Below are positions 1-7,311 of a stretch of DNA of 39,626 bases, one piece after another. Location of the stretch: positions 1 to 39,626 of the forward strand of contig URSO01000013.1 in assembly GCA_900550415.1 (NCBI GenBank). Reading direction: 5' to 3'. The first letter of the stretch is position 1. The number at the start of each line of letters is the position of its first letter. The translations under genes and the position numbers were made by a program. Origin of the DNA: an uncultured Collinsella sp. (GTDB lineage Bacteria > Actinomycetota > Coriobacteriia > Coriobacteriales > Coriobacteriaceae). The notes under the pieces are model-generated. The model was given only the letters and a program-made list of their open reading frames with translations. It was not told the origin of the DNA and ran no database searches.

Positions 1-66
1 CGGAAGGTCTATGCCTTGCCTTTTGAATGACAAATTGTCGCTCTGGGTGGCGCGCAGCGTCGAACA

Positions 67-91
67 TTGCGCGGTTTGGAAAACCGCGCAA
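67..91. repeat. Perfect 11-bp hairpin
   Basis: Arms 67-77 and 81-91 are perfect complements around a 3-base loop. A run of A follows on the plus strand, so it does not have a good terminator tail in either direction. No gene is seen between 1 and 531; the stretch holds several inverted repeats, listed separately. A further 7-bp inverted repeat (GACTACT/AGTAGTC) lies at 166-172 and 191-197. Confidence 0.6.
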
Positions 92-235
92 AAAAGCGCG
101 CTCGATATATCTTACCCGCTCCCGCCCGATGGGGCAAGGTAGCTAATTTGGGACGAAGCTTTTTTGACTACTCGGGCAATCGAATCGGCAAGTAGTCATA
201 ATAGCCCCGTTCCAAAAAGACTGGTCTGACGCTGT

Positions 236-395
236 GCCACGAAAGTGGCCTATCTACTACGTTTAGGCCGCAGGGGTCAACCATAGCCGGTTTTTTCGAA
301 AACCGGCAAGCTCTCTACCTGCGGTTTTATTTTTGCAAATTCCGAGATGGTCGAGGGTGGTCGGTTAAACGTAGTAGATGGCCGCATTTCGTGGC
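236..395. repeat. 160-bp element with 30-bp imperfect terminal inverted repeats
   Basis: The arms 236-265 and 366-395 are near-complementary; both carry the block CTACTACGTTTA or its complement plus a CCACGAAA-type end. The interior (266-365) contains a separate nested hairpin with a T-rich tail. The layout resembles a small non-autonomous mobile or repeat element, but no target duplication was identified. No convincing protein is encoded. Confidence 0.55.
268..334 (+). terminator. Intrinsic terminator nested in the 236-395 element
   Basis: A perfect 7-bp outer stem (CCGCAGG at 268-274 with CCTGCGG at 318-324) encloses a perfect 9-bp stem with a TTCG loop (286-294 and 299-307). It is followed at once by TTTTATTTTT. 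This is a good plus-strand rho-independent terminator shape. No plus-strand gene precedes it in the window, so it would end a transcript that starts upstream of the window or a non-coding RNA. Confidence 0.6.
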
Positions 396-446
396 GGACG
401 GTCCGACCCAAGGCCCAAGGCGACCAGCCTCGCATGACCATTCACG

Positions 447-515
447 AAGTTGCGGTGGAATACGGACTGAATTGGCACCTTAAAGGCAAAAACACTCCGT
501 ATTTCACCGCAACTT
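447..515. repeat. 20-bp inverted repeat
   Basis: Arms 447-466 and 496-515 match as inverted copies with one mismatch, around a 29-base spacer. It lies 17 bases beyond the stop codon of the minus-strand gene at 532, so it may form a 3' hairpin for that transcript, but there is no clear T-run. Confidence 0.6.
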
Positions 516-531
516 ATCGAGGGGATGGGTT

Positions 532-2313
532 TTAGAGGCGAGCGAGGTCATAGGCTTGGGCAGCTGCCTCGCCGGCGCAGATGAGGTTGGTTGTGGCCTC
601 TTGCACACCGAGCGCCTGGTCGAGGGGCATGGGCTTGCGGCAGATCGGAAGCACCAAGTCGATGCCCTGCCCATACACCGCGTCCAGATAGTCGGCGCGA
701 CCGCCCACGACAGCGGCCACCGGCTTGCCATATCGCTTGGCGCGGCGGGCCACACCCACCGGCGCCTTGCCGGCGGCAGACTGCTCATCCATGTTGCCCT
801 CGCCCGTTATGACCAGATCGACATCGCGCACGCGCTCGTCAAACCCCACGAGGTCGAGCACCGTCTCCACGCCCGAGCATAGCTCTGCACCGAGTGCTAG
901 CAGCGCGGCGCCCAGACCGCCAGCAGCACCGGCGCCGGGCACGCCGAGCACCGAGCCAAACGTCCGCGCGCCCTCGGGCACGCGCAGCAATCCCCGAGCC
1001 CGAGCCTCGGCAATCGCCGTATCGAGCAGGCGACCGTAGCCGACCATCCAGCCGTCGTACCCGCCCAGTGTTTCGACATCGTCTGTCGGCAGGCCCTTTT
1101 GCCCGCCAAACACCGCAAGTGCCCCGCGACGTCCCACGAGCGGATTCTCGACATCGGAAAGCACCACGACACGCGCGCCATTCAGTGCCCGAAGCGCCGG
1201 TGCCAAATCGATACTCGCCACGTGTTCAAGGCCCGCGAGCCCCGGCGCGATATTGCAGCCACACTCATCGACCAGGCGGGCGCCAAGCGCCTGCAGCATA
1301 CCGGCGCCACCATCGTTGGTGGCACTGCCGCCCAGACCAATATAGAGTGTCTTTGCGCCCGCGCGAACCGCGCGAAGCATGAGCTCGCCCACGCCATAGG
1401 TTGTGGCCGCCAACGCCGCCGACTCCGTGCAAGGCGAATACCCAATGCCGGCCGCCTCGGCCATCTCGATGACCGCGGACTCGCGCTCGACATCAACCAG
1501 CATCCGGGCAGGCACACGCTTGCCCAAGGGACCTGCCACCTCGCAGGTCACTATCTCACCGCCGCACGCGGCAACGGCATCGAGCGTTCCCTCGCCGCCA
1601 TCTGCCAGCGGCAATGCGGCCACCTGGACATCGGACCACACACGGCGCACGCCTTCGGCAACCGCCGCCTCCGCCTGTGCACTCGAAACGCTACCCTTAA
1701 AGGAGTCGATCGCCAGCAGCACACGGCGGGGCCGGCGGCACGCGGCACCAAAATCGACCGCCTCAACGGCAATATCTTCGGCACACGCAAGCGCCTCGGC
1801 ATGAGCGGCATGCGCCTCAAAATCGGCCCCGCGACCGCAGCCAGCACCATCGGCGCCACGCAGCCCACTAAAATAGCCGCTCAACACCTCACGACACTCA
1901 TCCGCCAGCACGCCGGCGGTCACATTAAACCGATGGTTCAGGCGCGAATCGGCATTGAGGTCATACAGCGAACCCAGCGCGCCCGCCTTGGCATCAGCCG
2001 CGCCATACACGCAGCGCCCCACGCGCGCGTTAACCATAAGCCCCGCACACATGCAGCATGGCTCGAGCGTCACGTAGACCGTGCAATCGGAAAGGCGCCA
2101 GCGACCGAGCGACCGAGCGGCAGCGCACAGGGCCGCGAACTCTGCATGAGCCGAAGGATCCTGGTCGAGCTCGCGCCGATTGTGCGCCCGCGCGACGATC
2201 TCGCCGTCGCGCACCACTACGGCTCCGATGGGTACCTCGCCTACCGCAGCGGCGGCGCGAGCCTCCGCCAGCGCCTCGCGCATGAACTTCTCGTCGATTT
2301 CGGTGATCGTCAT
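532..2313 (-). CDS. tadA: Fusion of tRNA adenosine(34) deaminase (TadA) and glycerate kinase
   Basis: A single uninterrupted frame of 593 residues. Residues 1-150 are a TadA deaminase, which converts A34 to inosine in tRNA-Arg(ACG): the zinc and catalytic motif HAE is at 56-58 and PCCMC at 85-89. Residues about 196-593 are a GlxK/GarK-type glycerate kinase, with DSFKG at 203-207 and a later GLGGSATNDGG motif; it would phosphorylate D-glycerate. About 40 residues rich in Ala and Gly link them. ATG at 2313 was chosen because an AGGGAAGG-like ribosome site precedes it and the TadA fold starts there. A GTG at 2364 is in frame but abuts the tRNA gene. Both domain assignments are by motif; that both are active in one chain is inferred. 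Confidence 0.9.
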   Translation of the reverse strand: MTITEIDEKFMREALAEARAAAAVGEVPIGAVVVRDGEIVARAHNRRELDQDPSAHAEFAALCAAARSLGRWRLSDCTVYVTLEPCCMCAGLMVNARVGRCVYGAADAKAGALGSLYDLNADSRLNHRFNVTAGVLADECREVLSGYFSGLRGADGAGCGRGADFEAHAAHAEALACAEDIAVEAVDFGAACRRPRRVLLAIDSFKGSVSSAQAEAAVAEGVRRVWSDVQVAALPLADGGEGTLDAVAACGGEIVTCEVAGPLGKRVPARMLVDVERESAVIEMAEAAGIGYSPCTESAALAATTYGVGELMLRAVRAGAKTLYIGLGGSATNDGGAGMLQALGARLVDECGCNIAPGLAGLEHVASIDLAPALRALNGARVVVLSDVENPLVGRRGALAVFGGQKGLPTDDVETLGGYDGWMVGYGRLLDTAIAEARARGLLRVPEGARTFGSVLGVPGAGAAGGLGAALLALGAELCSGVETVLDLVGFDERVRDVDLVITGEGNMDEQSAAGKAPVGVARRAKRYGKPVAAVVGGRADYLDAVYGQGIDLVLPICRKPMPLDQALGVQEATTNLICAGEAAAQAYDLARL

Positions 2314-2364
2314 CGTTCGCCTTCCCTGTTGCAAATTCAAAACGATGCTATCATTACGACTCAC

Positions 2365-2454
2365 GGAGAGATGGCAGAGCGGTTGAATGCGGCGGTCTTG
2401 AAAACCGTTGAGCGCGAGAGCGTTCCGGGGGTTCGAATCCCCCTCTCTCCGCCA
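2365..2454 (+). tRNA. tRNA-Ser (anticodon UGA)
   Basis: Acceptor arms 2365-2371 (GGAGAGA) and 2444-2450 (TCTCTCC) pair fully. The anticodon loop CTTGAAA at 2397-2403 gives anticodon TGA at 2399-2401. A long variable arm typical of class II tRNA-Ser, a GGTTCGAATCC T-arm, discriminator G2451 and an encoded CCA at 2452-2454 are all visible. The flanking minus-strand genes start 52 bases to its left and end 2 bases to its right. Confidence 0.97.
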
Positions 2455-2456
2455 CT

Positions 2457-3053
2457 TTAGTGATTCACCGGTGTCATGGTCCGCTCAAACAGTGCATCGA
2501 CCACGTCGGCTATCTCAGGTCGACGCTCAAGATCGTGGCCCGATTCCCACCATATCGTGAAAAGTCGAATAATACCGCCGGCGACAAACTCAGACGTCGT
2601 CTCGAGTGACACGGGGGCCAGGGCATCCTCGGCAAGCACGTTCATCACACGCTCGCGGATGGAGCGGGCAATGCGGTCGCAAATAACGTTGGTCAACATG
2701 CCCGACATGCTGCTTGCCAAAATGTTATCCATGAGCTGCTCGTGCGCCAAAATCAAATCCATGGCATCGTCCAAAATCGCGTGTCGAAGCGCGCGCACGT
2801 CCTCGGCAGACACTGCGCCGGCCTCATCGGGCTGTTTTTGCGGCAAGCCCGACATAAGCTCATCGATATAAAAGGCAAAGTAATCGTTCTTGTCGCGAAA
2901 GTGCTTGTAGAACGTCGTGCGGCGAATCATGGCGCGGTCGCACAGCATGGCAACCGTCAGGTCCTCAAAACGATGCTCCTCGAGAAGTTCGGTGAAGGCA
3001 TCGAACAGGGCGCGGTAGGTTTTCTTAATGCGAAGGTCCACTGGTATCGCCAT
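2457..3053 (-). CDS. TetR/AcrR family transcriptional regulator
   Basis: 198 residues. The N-terminal TetR helix-turn-helix is clear: residues about 20-55 include the characteristic RTTFYKHFRDKNDYF segment. The C-terminal part is the helical ligand-binding region seen in regulators beginning with an RIKKTYRAL-type helix. ATG at 3053 is used; a GTG at 3041 is an alternative, giving a start closer to family members. The frame stays open for another 87 codons upstream, but that part is low-complexity and is the shadow of the lemA promoter and start. It is divergent from lemA, about 200 bases away, so it may control lemA or itself. The ligand is unknown. Confidence 0.85.
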   Translation of the reverse strand: MAIPVDLRIKKTYRALFDAFTELLEEHRFEDLTVAMLCDRAMIRRTTFYKHFRDKNDYFAFYIDELMSGLPQKQPDEAGAVSAEDVRALRHAILDDAMDLILAHEQLMDNILASSMSGMLTNVICDRIARSIRERVMNVLAEDALAPVSLETTSEFVAGGIIRLFTIWWESGHDLERRPEIADVVDALFERTMTPVNH

Positions 3054-3161
3054 CCTCAGGGCAAAGACAACACTCGACAATCTGTCGCATATCTTACACC
3101 TGTACCTCGCGCGCTTTTCCCCGGTGCCAACCCCGCCGAAAACATAACGCTTACCGGAAAG

Positions 3162-3191
3162 TTCGGCACGGCAAAACGTTGCGGGTATACT
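3162..3191 (+). promoter_or_regulatory. Probable lemA promoter
   Basis: A good -10 box TATACT lies at 3186-3191. A weak -35 (TTCGGC, 3162-3167) sits 18 bases upstream. The lemA start codon is 62 bases beyond the -10 box. Confidence 0.4.
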
Positions 3192-3252
3192 AGTAGCGTT
3201 ATACCAACGGCAGCTGGCGCATGCCGCCGCGGCCATTCGAAACGGAGACATC

Positions 3253-3804
3253 ATGATTACCGTCATCATCGGCATCGTTGTTGTCATTGTGATTGTCTGC
3301 GCCATCGCCGGCATCTACAACAACATGGTCACCAAGCGTAACCGCATCGATAACGCCTGGCAGAACATCGACACGCAGCTGCAGCGCCGCAACGACCTGA
3401 TCCCCAACCTGGTCGAGACCGTCAAGGGCTACGCCAAGCACGAGCAGGAGACGCTCTCCGCCGTGATCAGCGCGCGCAACACCGCCGTCAAGGCCACCAC
3501 GCCCGAGGCCAAAATGGAAGCCGACAACGTGCTGACCGGTGCGCTGCGCCAGCTCTTCGCCGTAGCCGAGGCCTATCCCGATCTTAAGGCAAACACCAAC
3601 TTTACGCAGCTGCAGGCGTCGCTCGAGGATACCGAGAACAAGATTAGCTATGCACGCCAGAGCTACAACGACTGCGTGCTCAGCTACAACAACGCCATTC
3701 AGACGTTCCCGGCTGTCATCTTTGCCGGTATCTTCCAGTTTAAGGAGCGCCAGGGCTTCGAGGCCGCCGAAGCAGCCCGCCAGGCCCCGACCGTCAAGTT
3801 CTAG
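3253..3804 (+). CDS. lemA: LemA family membrane protein
   Basis: 183 residues with one N-terminal membrane helix (about residues 3-22), followed by the conserved LemA helical domain. Hallmarks are NRIDNAWQNID and RRNDLIPNLVETVKGYA, and the end FPAVIFAGIFQFKERQGFE. LemA proteins are anchored by the N-terminal helix; their biochemical role is not settled. The ribosome site AACGGAGA lies 8 bases before ATG. It is monocistronic, followed by a terminator at 3841. It often occurs with a TPM-domain or HtpX partner, but neither is present here. Confidence 0.95.
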   Translation: MITVIIGIVVVIVIVCAIAGIYNNMVTKRNRIDNAWQNIDTQLQRRNDLIPNLVETVKGYAKHEQETLSAVISARNTAVKATTPEAKMEADNVLTGALRQLFAVAEAYPDLKANTNFTQLQASLEDTENKISYARQSYNDCVLSYNNAIQTFPAVIFAGIFQFKERQGFEAAEAARQAPTVKF

Positions 3805-3840
3805 TAGTTTGGCAGCGCATCCTAAATCGGCTATATGCAT

Positions 3841-3886
3841 AAACCGCCCCGTCGAATGCATACTTCGATGGGCGGTTTCCTTTTTC
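3841..3886 (+). terminator. Rho-independent terminator of lemA
   Basis: A stem AACCGCCC...GGGCGGTT with an inner GTCGAA/TTCGA pairing and a T-rich tail (TTTCCTTTTT at 3876-3885), located 37 bases after the lemA stop. Confidence 0.85.
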
Positions 3887-3909
3887 GCGAAGGTCCCCCT
3901 CTAAGCGCC

Positions 3910-4110
3910 GTGCATTTTTAGGAGTATTCAACATAACCAAGAGCTTCGGGCGGCACGATAAATGCCAAAGACCGCGAATATCCCTGCAAATCAAACGCTG
4001 CCAGCCCATAACCCCGCCCATCATTCGTAGAAAACATCGAGAAATCCCGATTTTTTGCCCGAGGTCGGTATGCAGGGGCCTTCGATTGCAGAATACTCGC
4101 AAAAATGCAC
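3910..4110. repeat. 201-bp element with 24-bp terminal inverted repeats (MITE-like)
   Basis: Left end 3910-3933 and right end 4087-4110 match as inverted copies at 20 of 24 positions; both ends begin with GTGCATTTTT. The interior on the minus strand keeps an open frame (ending at 3918, inside the left repeat) with balanced composition, but it has no ribosome site and no recognisable domain. No transposase is present. The whole 3805-4282 interval between the convergent genes lemA and ilvE holds no gene I can support. Confidence 0.55.
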
Positions 4111-4183
4111 GTCGCCACCACCCCCACATGGCGCGAACCAAAACAAAAGCGCGGCCTTCCCTCCCGGCGCACTCCGCAGGACG

Positions 4184-4226
4184 AAAGAACCTCCGCCGCA
4201 CGAAGTGCGCAGCGGGGGTTCTTTCA
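4184..4226 (-). terminator. Long hairpin downstream of ilvE
   Basis: GAAAGAACC at about 4184-4192 pairs with GGTTCTTTC at about 4218-4226; inner CCGC.GCAC pairs continue the stem around a GAA loop. It lies about 57 bases past the ilvE stop and probably ends that transcript, although the T-run is interrupted. Confidence 0.5.
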
Positions 4227-4282
4227 TGTCCGAGGACGCGCCGGAAAGGAAGGTCGCCCTCGGGCCGGACAGCTAAGACAAA

Positions 4283-5335
4283 TTACGCGACGGTGTAAAC
4301 CCAGTTGTGCTTATCCTCTACAGCACCGGACTGGATACCAGTCAGGGTCTCGCGGAGCTTCTTCATCACAGGGCCGATCTCGGTGTAGCCAGCCGGGAAG
4401 GTCACGGTCTCGTCGGCACCATAAACCTTGTTGTCGATCTCGCCCACCGGGGAGATGACGGCAGCGGTGCCGCACAGGCCGCACTCAACGAAGGTGCCGG
4501 CCTTGACCTCGGCCCACTCGACGGGACGCTGGTCGACGGTCATGCCCAGGTCCTGAGCAACCTGAACGAGCGAGCGGCGGGTGATGGAGGGCAGGATGGA
4601 GTCGGTGTGCGACTGCGGAACGACGAGGGTGCCGTCCTCCTTCACAAACAGAACGTTCGCGCCACCGGTCTCCTCGACATAGGTACGGGACTCGGAGTCG
4701 AGATACAGGTTCTCGGCATAGCCCCCGCGGTGAGCCTCCATCGTGGGCTTAAGAGACATGGCGTAGTTGAGGCCGGCCTTGATGTTGCCGGTGCCGTGCG
4801 GTGCAGCGCGGTCGTACTCGGAAACGCGCAGCTTGACGGGCTTGAGGCCACCCTTAAAGTACGGACCGACCGGAGTCACGAGAATGCGGAACGTGTACTC
4901 AGGAGCGGGAGCCACGCCGATCACGTCACCGGAGCCGATCATAAACGGACGCACGTACAGGGTCGCGCCGGAGCCGAAAGGCGGAACCCAGGCGGCGTTG
5001 GCAGAGACGACCTGCTTGACGGCCTCGACAAACTTGTCCTTGGGGAACGGGGGCATCTCGAGGCGCTGCGCAGAGTTGTACATACGCTCAGCGTTCATGT
5101 CGGGACGGAAACAGACGATGCTGCCGTCCTCGGCGGTGTAGGCCTTCAGGCCCTCAAAGACCTCCTGGCAGTAATGGAAGATGCCGCCGCACTCGGAGAC
5201 ATGCAGGGTGTGGTCGGTGGTCAGGCCACCCTCGTCCCACTCGCCATCCTTCCAATGAGCCTCGTAGCTGTAATCGGTCTTCATGTAGCCAAAGCCGAGG
5301 CTACCCCAATCGATATCCTTCTTCTCGACAGTCAT
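4283..5335 (-). CDS. ilvE: Branched-chain amino-acid aminotransferase
   Basis: 350 residues, a class IV PLP aminotransferase that interconverts Leu, Ile and Val with their 2-oxo acids using glutamate. Family marks: an N-terminal DYSYEAHWKDGEWDEG-like entry, the FEGLKAY motif, RPFMIGSG, the NIKAGLNYA segment containing the PLP lysine, and EETGGANVLFV. Length fits bacterial IlvE of the 340-370 class. The start at 5335 is fixed by AAGGAG seven bases before ATG; the frame remains open 50 codons further upstream but that part is arginine-rich leader. It stands alone, not in an ilv operon. Confidence 0.95.
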   Translation of the reverse strand: MTVEKKDIDWGSLGFGYMKTDYSYEAHWKDGEWDEGGLTTDHTLHVSECGGIFHYCQEVFEGLKAYTAEDGSIVCFRPDMNAERMYNSAQRLEMPPFPKDKFVEAVKQVVSANAAWVPPFGSGATLYVRPFMIGSGDVIGVAPAPEYTFRILVTPVGPYFKGGLKPVKLRVSEYDRAAPHGTGNIKAGLNYAMSLKPTMEAHRGGYAENLYLDSESRTYVEETGGANVLFVKEDGTLVVPQSHTDSILPSITRRSLVQVAQDLGMTVDQRPVEWAEVKAGTFVECGLCGTAAVISPVGEIDNKVYGADETVTFPAGYTEIGPVMKKLRETLTGIQSGAVEDKHNWVYTVA

Positions 5336-5488
5336 ATGTCGCTCCTTACATACACAGTTGCATACTCGCGAACTCGCACGCAAGGACCGAGGCCGACCGC
5401 GTCGCAACGTCGCACGCCCGGAGCGTAGAGCCGGACGGGACACGCGAGCAGCATCAAAGCCGATGGCACGTCGATTCGCATGCACGAG

Positions 5489-5494
5489 ATTGTA
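5489..5494 (-). promoter_or_regulatory. Possible ilvE -10 box
   Basis: TACAAT in the context GAGTACAATCTCG on the minus strand; the same GAGTACAAT context precedes glmS (19024-19029). The -35 is weak. It would give a leader of about 150 bases before the ilvE start, in which I see no branched-chain leader peptide or T-box. Confidence 0.4.
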
Positions 5495-5564
5495 CTCCCC
5501 GTACGCGTCGGATAAAACGTTTTTCTTTAACTAAGTAAAGTATTTTCATTTGACCGAAACTAAA

Positions 5565-5596
5565 GAGGCCCGCCACCATAAGCGGTGACGGGCCTC
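5565..5596 (-). terminator. Rho-independent terminator of the DedA gene
   Basis: Stem GAGGCCCG with CGGGCCTC and inner CACC/GGTG pairs, followed on the minus strand by TTTAGTTT. Located 29 bases after the stop of the DedA gene. Confidence 0.8.
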
Positions 5597-5624
5597 AACG
5601 GCACGGTTTGCGCGCTGGCTCGAG

Positions 5625-6272
5625 CTACGCGTTCTTTTTGCCCAGCTTAGCCTTAACCAGACCGACCACAGTCGGGATGATCGACACGGCGACGATGCCG
5701 ATAATCAGCAGCTCAAAGTGCTCCTGCACAAAGGGGATGCCGCCAAAGAAGTAGCCCAGCAGCGTAAAGACCGTCGACCAGGTAATGCCACCCAGCACGT
5801 TAAAGATCACAAAGTTGCGCCAGTGCATGCCGCCCATGCCGGCGATAAAAGGCACAAAGGTGCGGATGAACGGGAAGAAGCGACCCAGGAAGATGGCCAG
5901 GTGACCCCACTTGTCCAAGAAGTCCTCGGACTTTTTAATGCGCTCGGGCGTCATGGCCTTGACCTTGCCCGAGGCGATGATCTTTTTGCCAAAGAAGTGA
6001 CCGATCATAAAGTTGCACTGATCGCCCAGGATGGCTGCGGCCCATGCGGTGGCCAAAAGCGCCACGATGTTAAAGCCGCCGTTGTGGGCAAAAAAGCCCG
6101 AGGCAAACAGCAGCGAATCGCCGGGAAGGAACGGGAAGAACACCACACCCGTCTCGATAAAGATAATCAGGAACACGCAGCCGTAGGCCATAAGCGGGCC
6201 GGCGGCGATCCAGCTGGCGATCGCAGTGCGCGGATCCTTAAGCAGCTCGGCAATGAAATTGATGAAACCCAT
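5625..6272 (-). CDS. DedA family integral membrane protein (VTT domain)
   Basis: 215 residues with four or five hydrophobic segments. Family motifs are visible: FIETGVVFFPFLPGDS near residue 38 with its conserved E and PGDS, and GRFFPFIRTFVPFIAGMGGM with the conserved R-x3-P arrangement. DedA proteins act in the cytoplasmic membrane, mainly as lipid-carrier flippases such as undecaprenyl-phosphate transporters, and affect proton-motive force; which lipid this one moves cannot be told. The ATG at 6272 is preceded by GAGAGG at 12 bases. A TATACT -10 box lies at 6319-6324 on the minus strand. Single-gene unit with its own terminator. Confidence 0.9.
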   Translation of the reverse strand: MGFINFIAELLKDPRTAIASWIAAGPLMAYGCVFLIIFIETGVVFFPFLPGDSLLFASGFFAHNGGFNIVALLATAWAAAILGDQCNFMIGHFFGKKIIASGKVKAMTPERIKKSEDFLDKWGHLAIFLGRFFPFIRTFVPFIAGMGGMHWRNFVIFNVLGGITWSTVFTLLGYFFGGIPFVQEHFELLIIGIVAVSIIPTVVGLVKAKLGKKNA

Positions 6273-6448
6273 GAAGTAAAACCTCTCAGTTGTGGGCGCG
6301 GATACGTCCAAGTTGACCAGTATACGGTTGCGGCGCCCCCTCGTGCGCAACCCCACAAAAGCATGACTCCATTACCAGCAAGTTTGCATAACTGACACCT
6401 GTCGCGCAAAGCCGCCAAGATTGTTCTTCCTAATCCCTAGCGAATCGC

Positions 6449-6454
6449 TATACT
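6449..6454 (+). promoter_or_regulatory. cysE -10 box
   Basis: TATACT 42 bases before the cysE start. No good -35 at 17 bases, so the box is tentative. Confidence 0.35.
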
Positions 6455-6495
6455 TTATTGAATCGCATTGCCTTGGCGCTAAGGGAGGGCGGCCG

Positions 6496-7200
6496 GTGAG
6501 CTTTATCAATACCATTCGCGAGGACATCAAGACCGTCCAGGCGCAGGACCCCGCCGCGCAAAACGGTCTGGTCATTTTTCTTTCGTACCCCGGTCTTCAC
6601 GCCAAGTGGAATCATGTGCCCGAGCACTGGCTGTGGGAACACGGCCATCGATCGCTCGCCCGTGTGCTCTCGCAGCTCACCCGCCATATCACCGGCGTCG
6701 AGATTCACCCTGCCGCGCAGATTGGCAAGCACTTCTTTATCGACCACGCCATGGGCGTCGTCATCGGCGAGACCACCATCGTGGGCGACAACTGTGTGCT
6801 CTACCAGGGCGTCACGCTCGGCGGCACCGGCAACGAGACCGGCAAACGCCACCCCACCCTGGGCAACAATGTCACCGTGGGCACGGGCGCCAAGGTGCTT
6901 GGCAACATCCGCATCGGCAACAACGTCAAGATCGGCGGCAACTCGGTCGTTGTCAAGGACGTGCCCGACAACTGCACCGTCGTGGGCGTGCCCGGGCGCA
7001 TCATCAAGCGCAACGGCTGCCGCGTGTTCGAGGAGAGCTTCGACGCCAAGCAGCACCGCGAGTACATGCCCGACGATGCCGCCGAGCAGAGCGCCCTCAA
7101 CCGCCAGGGCATCACCGAAAACGCCCGTCGCGTCAAGGAACTCGAGCGAGAGGTGGCCGAGCTCAAAGCCCTCGTCGCCAAGCTCGTGGACGAGCGTTAG
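6496..7200 (+). CDS. cysE: Serine O-acetyltransferase
   Basis: 234 residues. Transfers acetyl from acetyl-CoA to L-serine, first step of cysteine synthesis. A left-handed beta-helix of hexapeptide repeats occupies about residues 65-170, with the catalytic-site segments GVEIHPAAQIG, DHAMGVVIGET and GVTLGGTG. The N-terminal helical part is short, as in the Gram-positive type. A charged coiled-coil tail (RVKELEREVAELKALVAKL) closes the protein. The start is taken as GTG at 6496 with GGGAGG seven bases upstream; the frame is open 25 codons further, through the promoter. No cysK follows. Confidence 0.93.
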   Translation: MSFINTIREDIKTVQAQDPAAQNGLVIFLSYPGLHAKWNHVPEHWLWEHGHRSLARVLSQLTRHITGVEIHPAAQIGKHFFIDHAMGVVIGETTIVGDNCVLYQGVTLGGTGNETGKRHPTLGNNVTVGTGAKVLGNIRIGNNVKIGGNSVVVKDVPDNCTVVGVPGRIIKRNGCRVFEESFDAKQHREYMPDDAAEQSALNRQGITENARRVKELEREVAELKALVAKLVDER

Positions 7201-7238
7201 GGCCGCGGGCAACCGCCACAGCATGAACGCCAACACAA

Positions 7239-7278
7239 AAGGCGCGCCAGGGAATCCGCCCCCGGCGCGCCTTCTTTT
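7239..7278 (+). terminator. Rho-independent terminator of cysE
   Basis: Perfect 10-bp stem AAGGCGCGCC (7239-7248) with GGCGCGCCTT (7264-7273) and tail CTTTT. Confidence 0.85.
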
Positions 7279-7282
7279 CGAT

Positions 7283-7310
7283 GTGACATGTGGGACTGTC
7301 CCTTTGTCAC
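7283..7310. repeat. Short palindromic repeat with GGGACTGTCCC core
   Basis: Outer arms GTGACA (7283-7288) and TGTCAC (7305-7310) enclose a GGGAC/GTCCC palindrome. It lies one base from the stop codon of the ABC gene. Such GGGAC-centred palindromes resemble intergenic REP-type sequences; that link is inferred. Confidence 0.5.
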
Positions 7311-7311
7311 C

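Noticed and set aside
461..474. 14-base identity (TACGGACTGAATTG) with 27343-27356
   Set aside because: Several such matches are expected by chance in a 40-kb window, and the copy at 461 is part of a hairpin arm with no promoter context.
1099..2460. 453-codon plus-strand open frame
   Set aside because: It is antisense to the TadA-glycerate kinase gene, runs through the tRNA, and has no domain or ribosome site; high GC keeps mirror frames open.
3918..4172. Minus-strand 84-codon frame inside the 201-bp element
   Set aside because: Plausible composition but no ribosome site, and its end lies in the terminal repeat; not supported as a gene without copies to compare.
4307..5428. 373-codon frame opposite ilvE
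   Set aside because: Mirror frame of a high-GC gene; composition lacks the feel of a folded protein and no motif is present.
5336..5490. Leader-peptide attenuator or T-box before ilvE
   Set aside because: The leader has no run of Leu/Ile/Val codons, no T-box sequence and no terminator/antiterminator pair.
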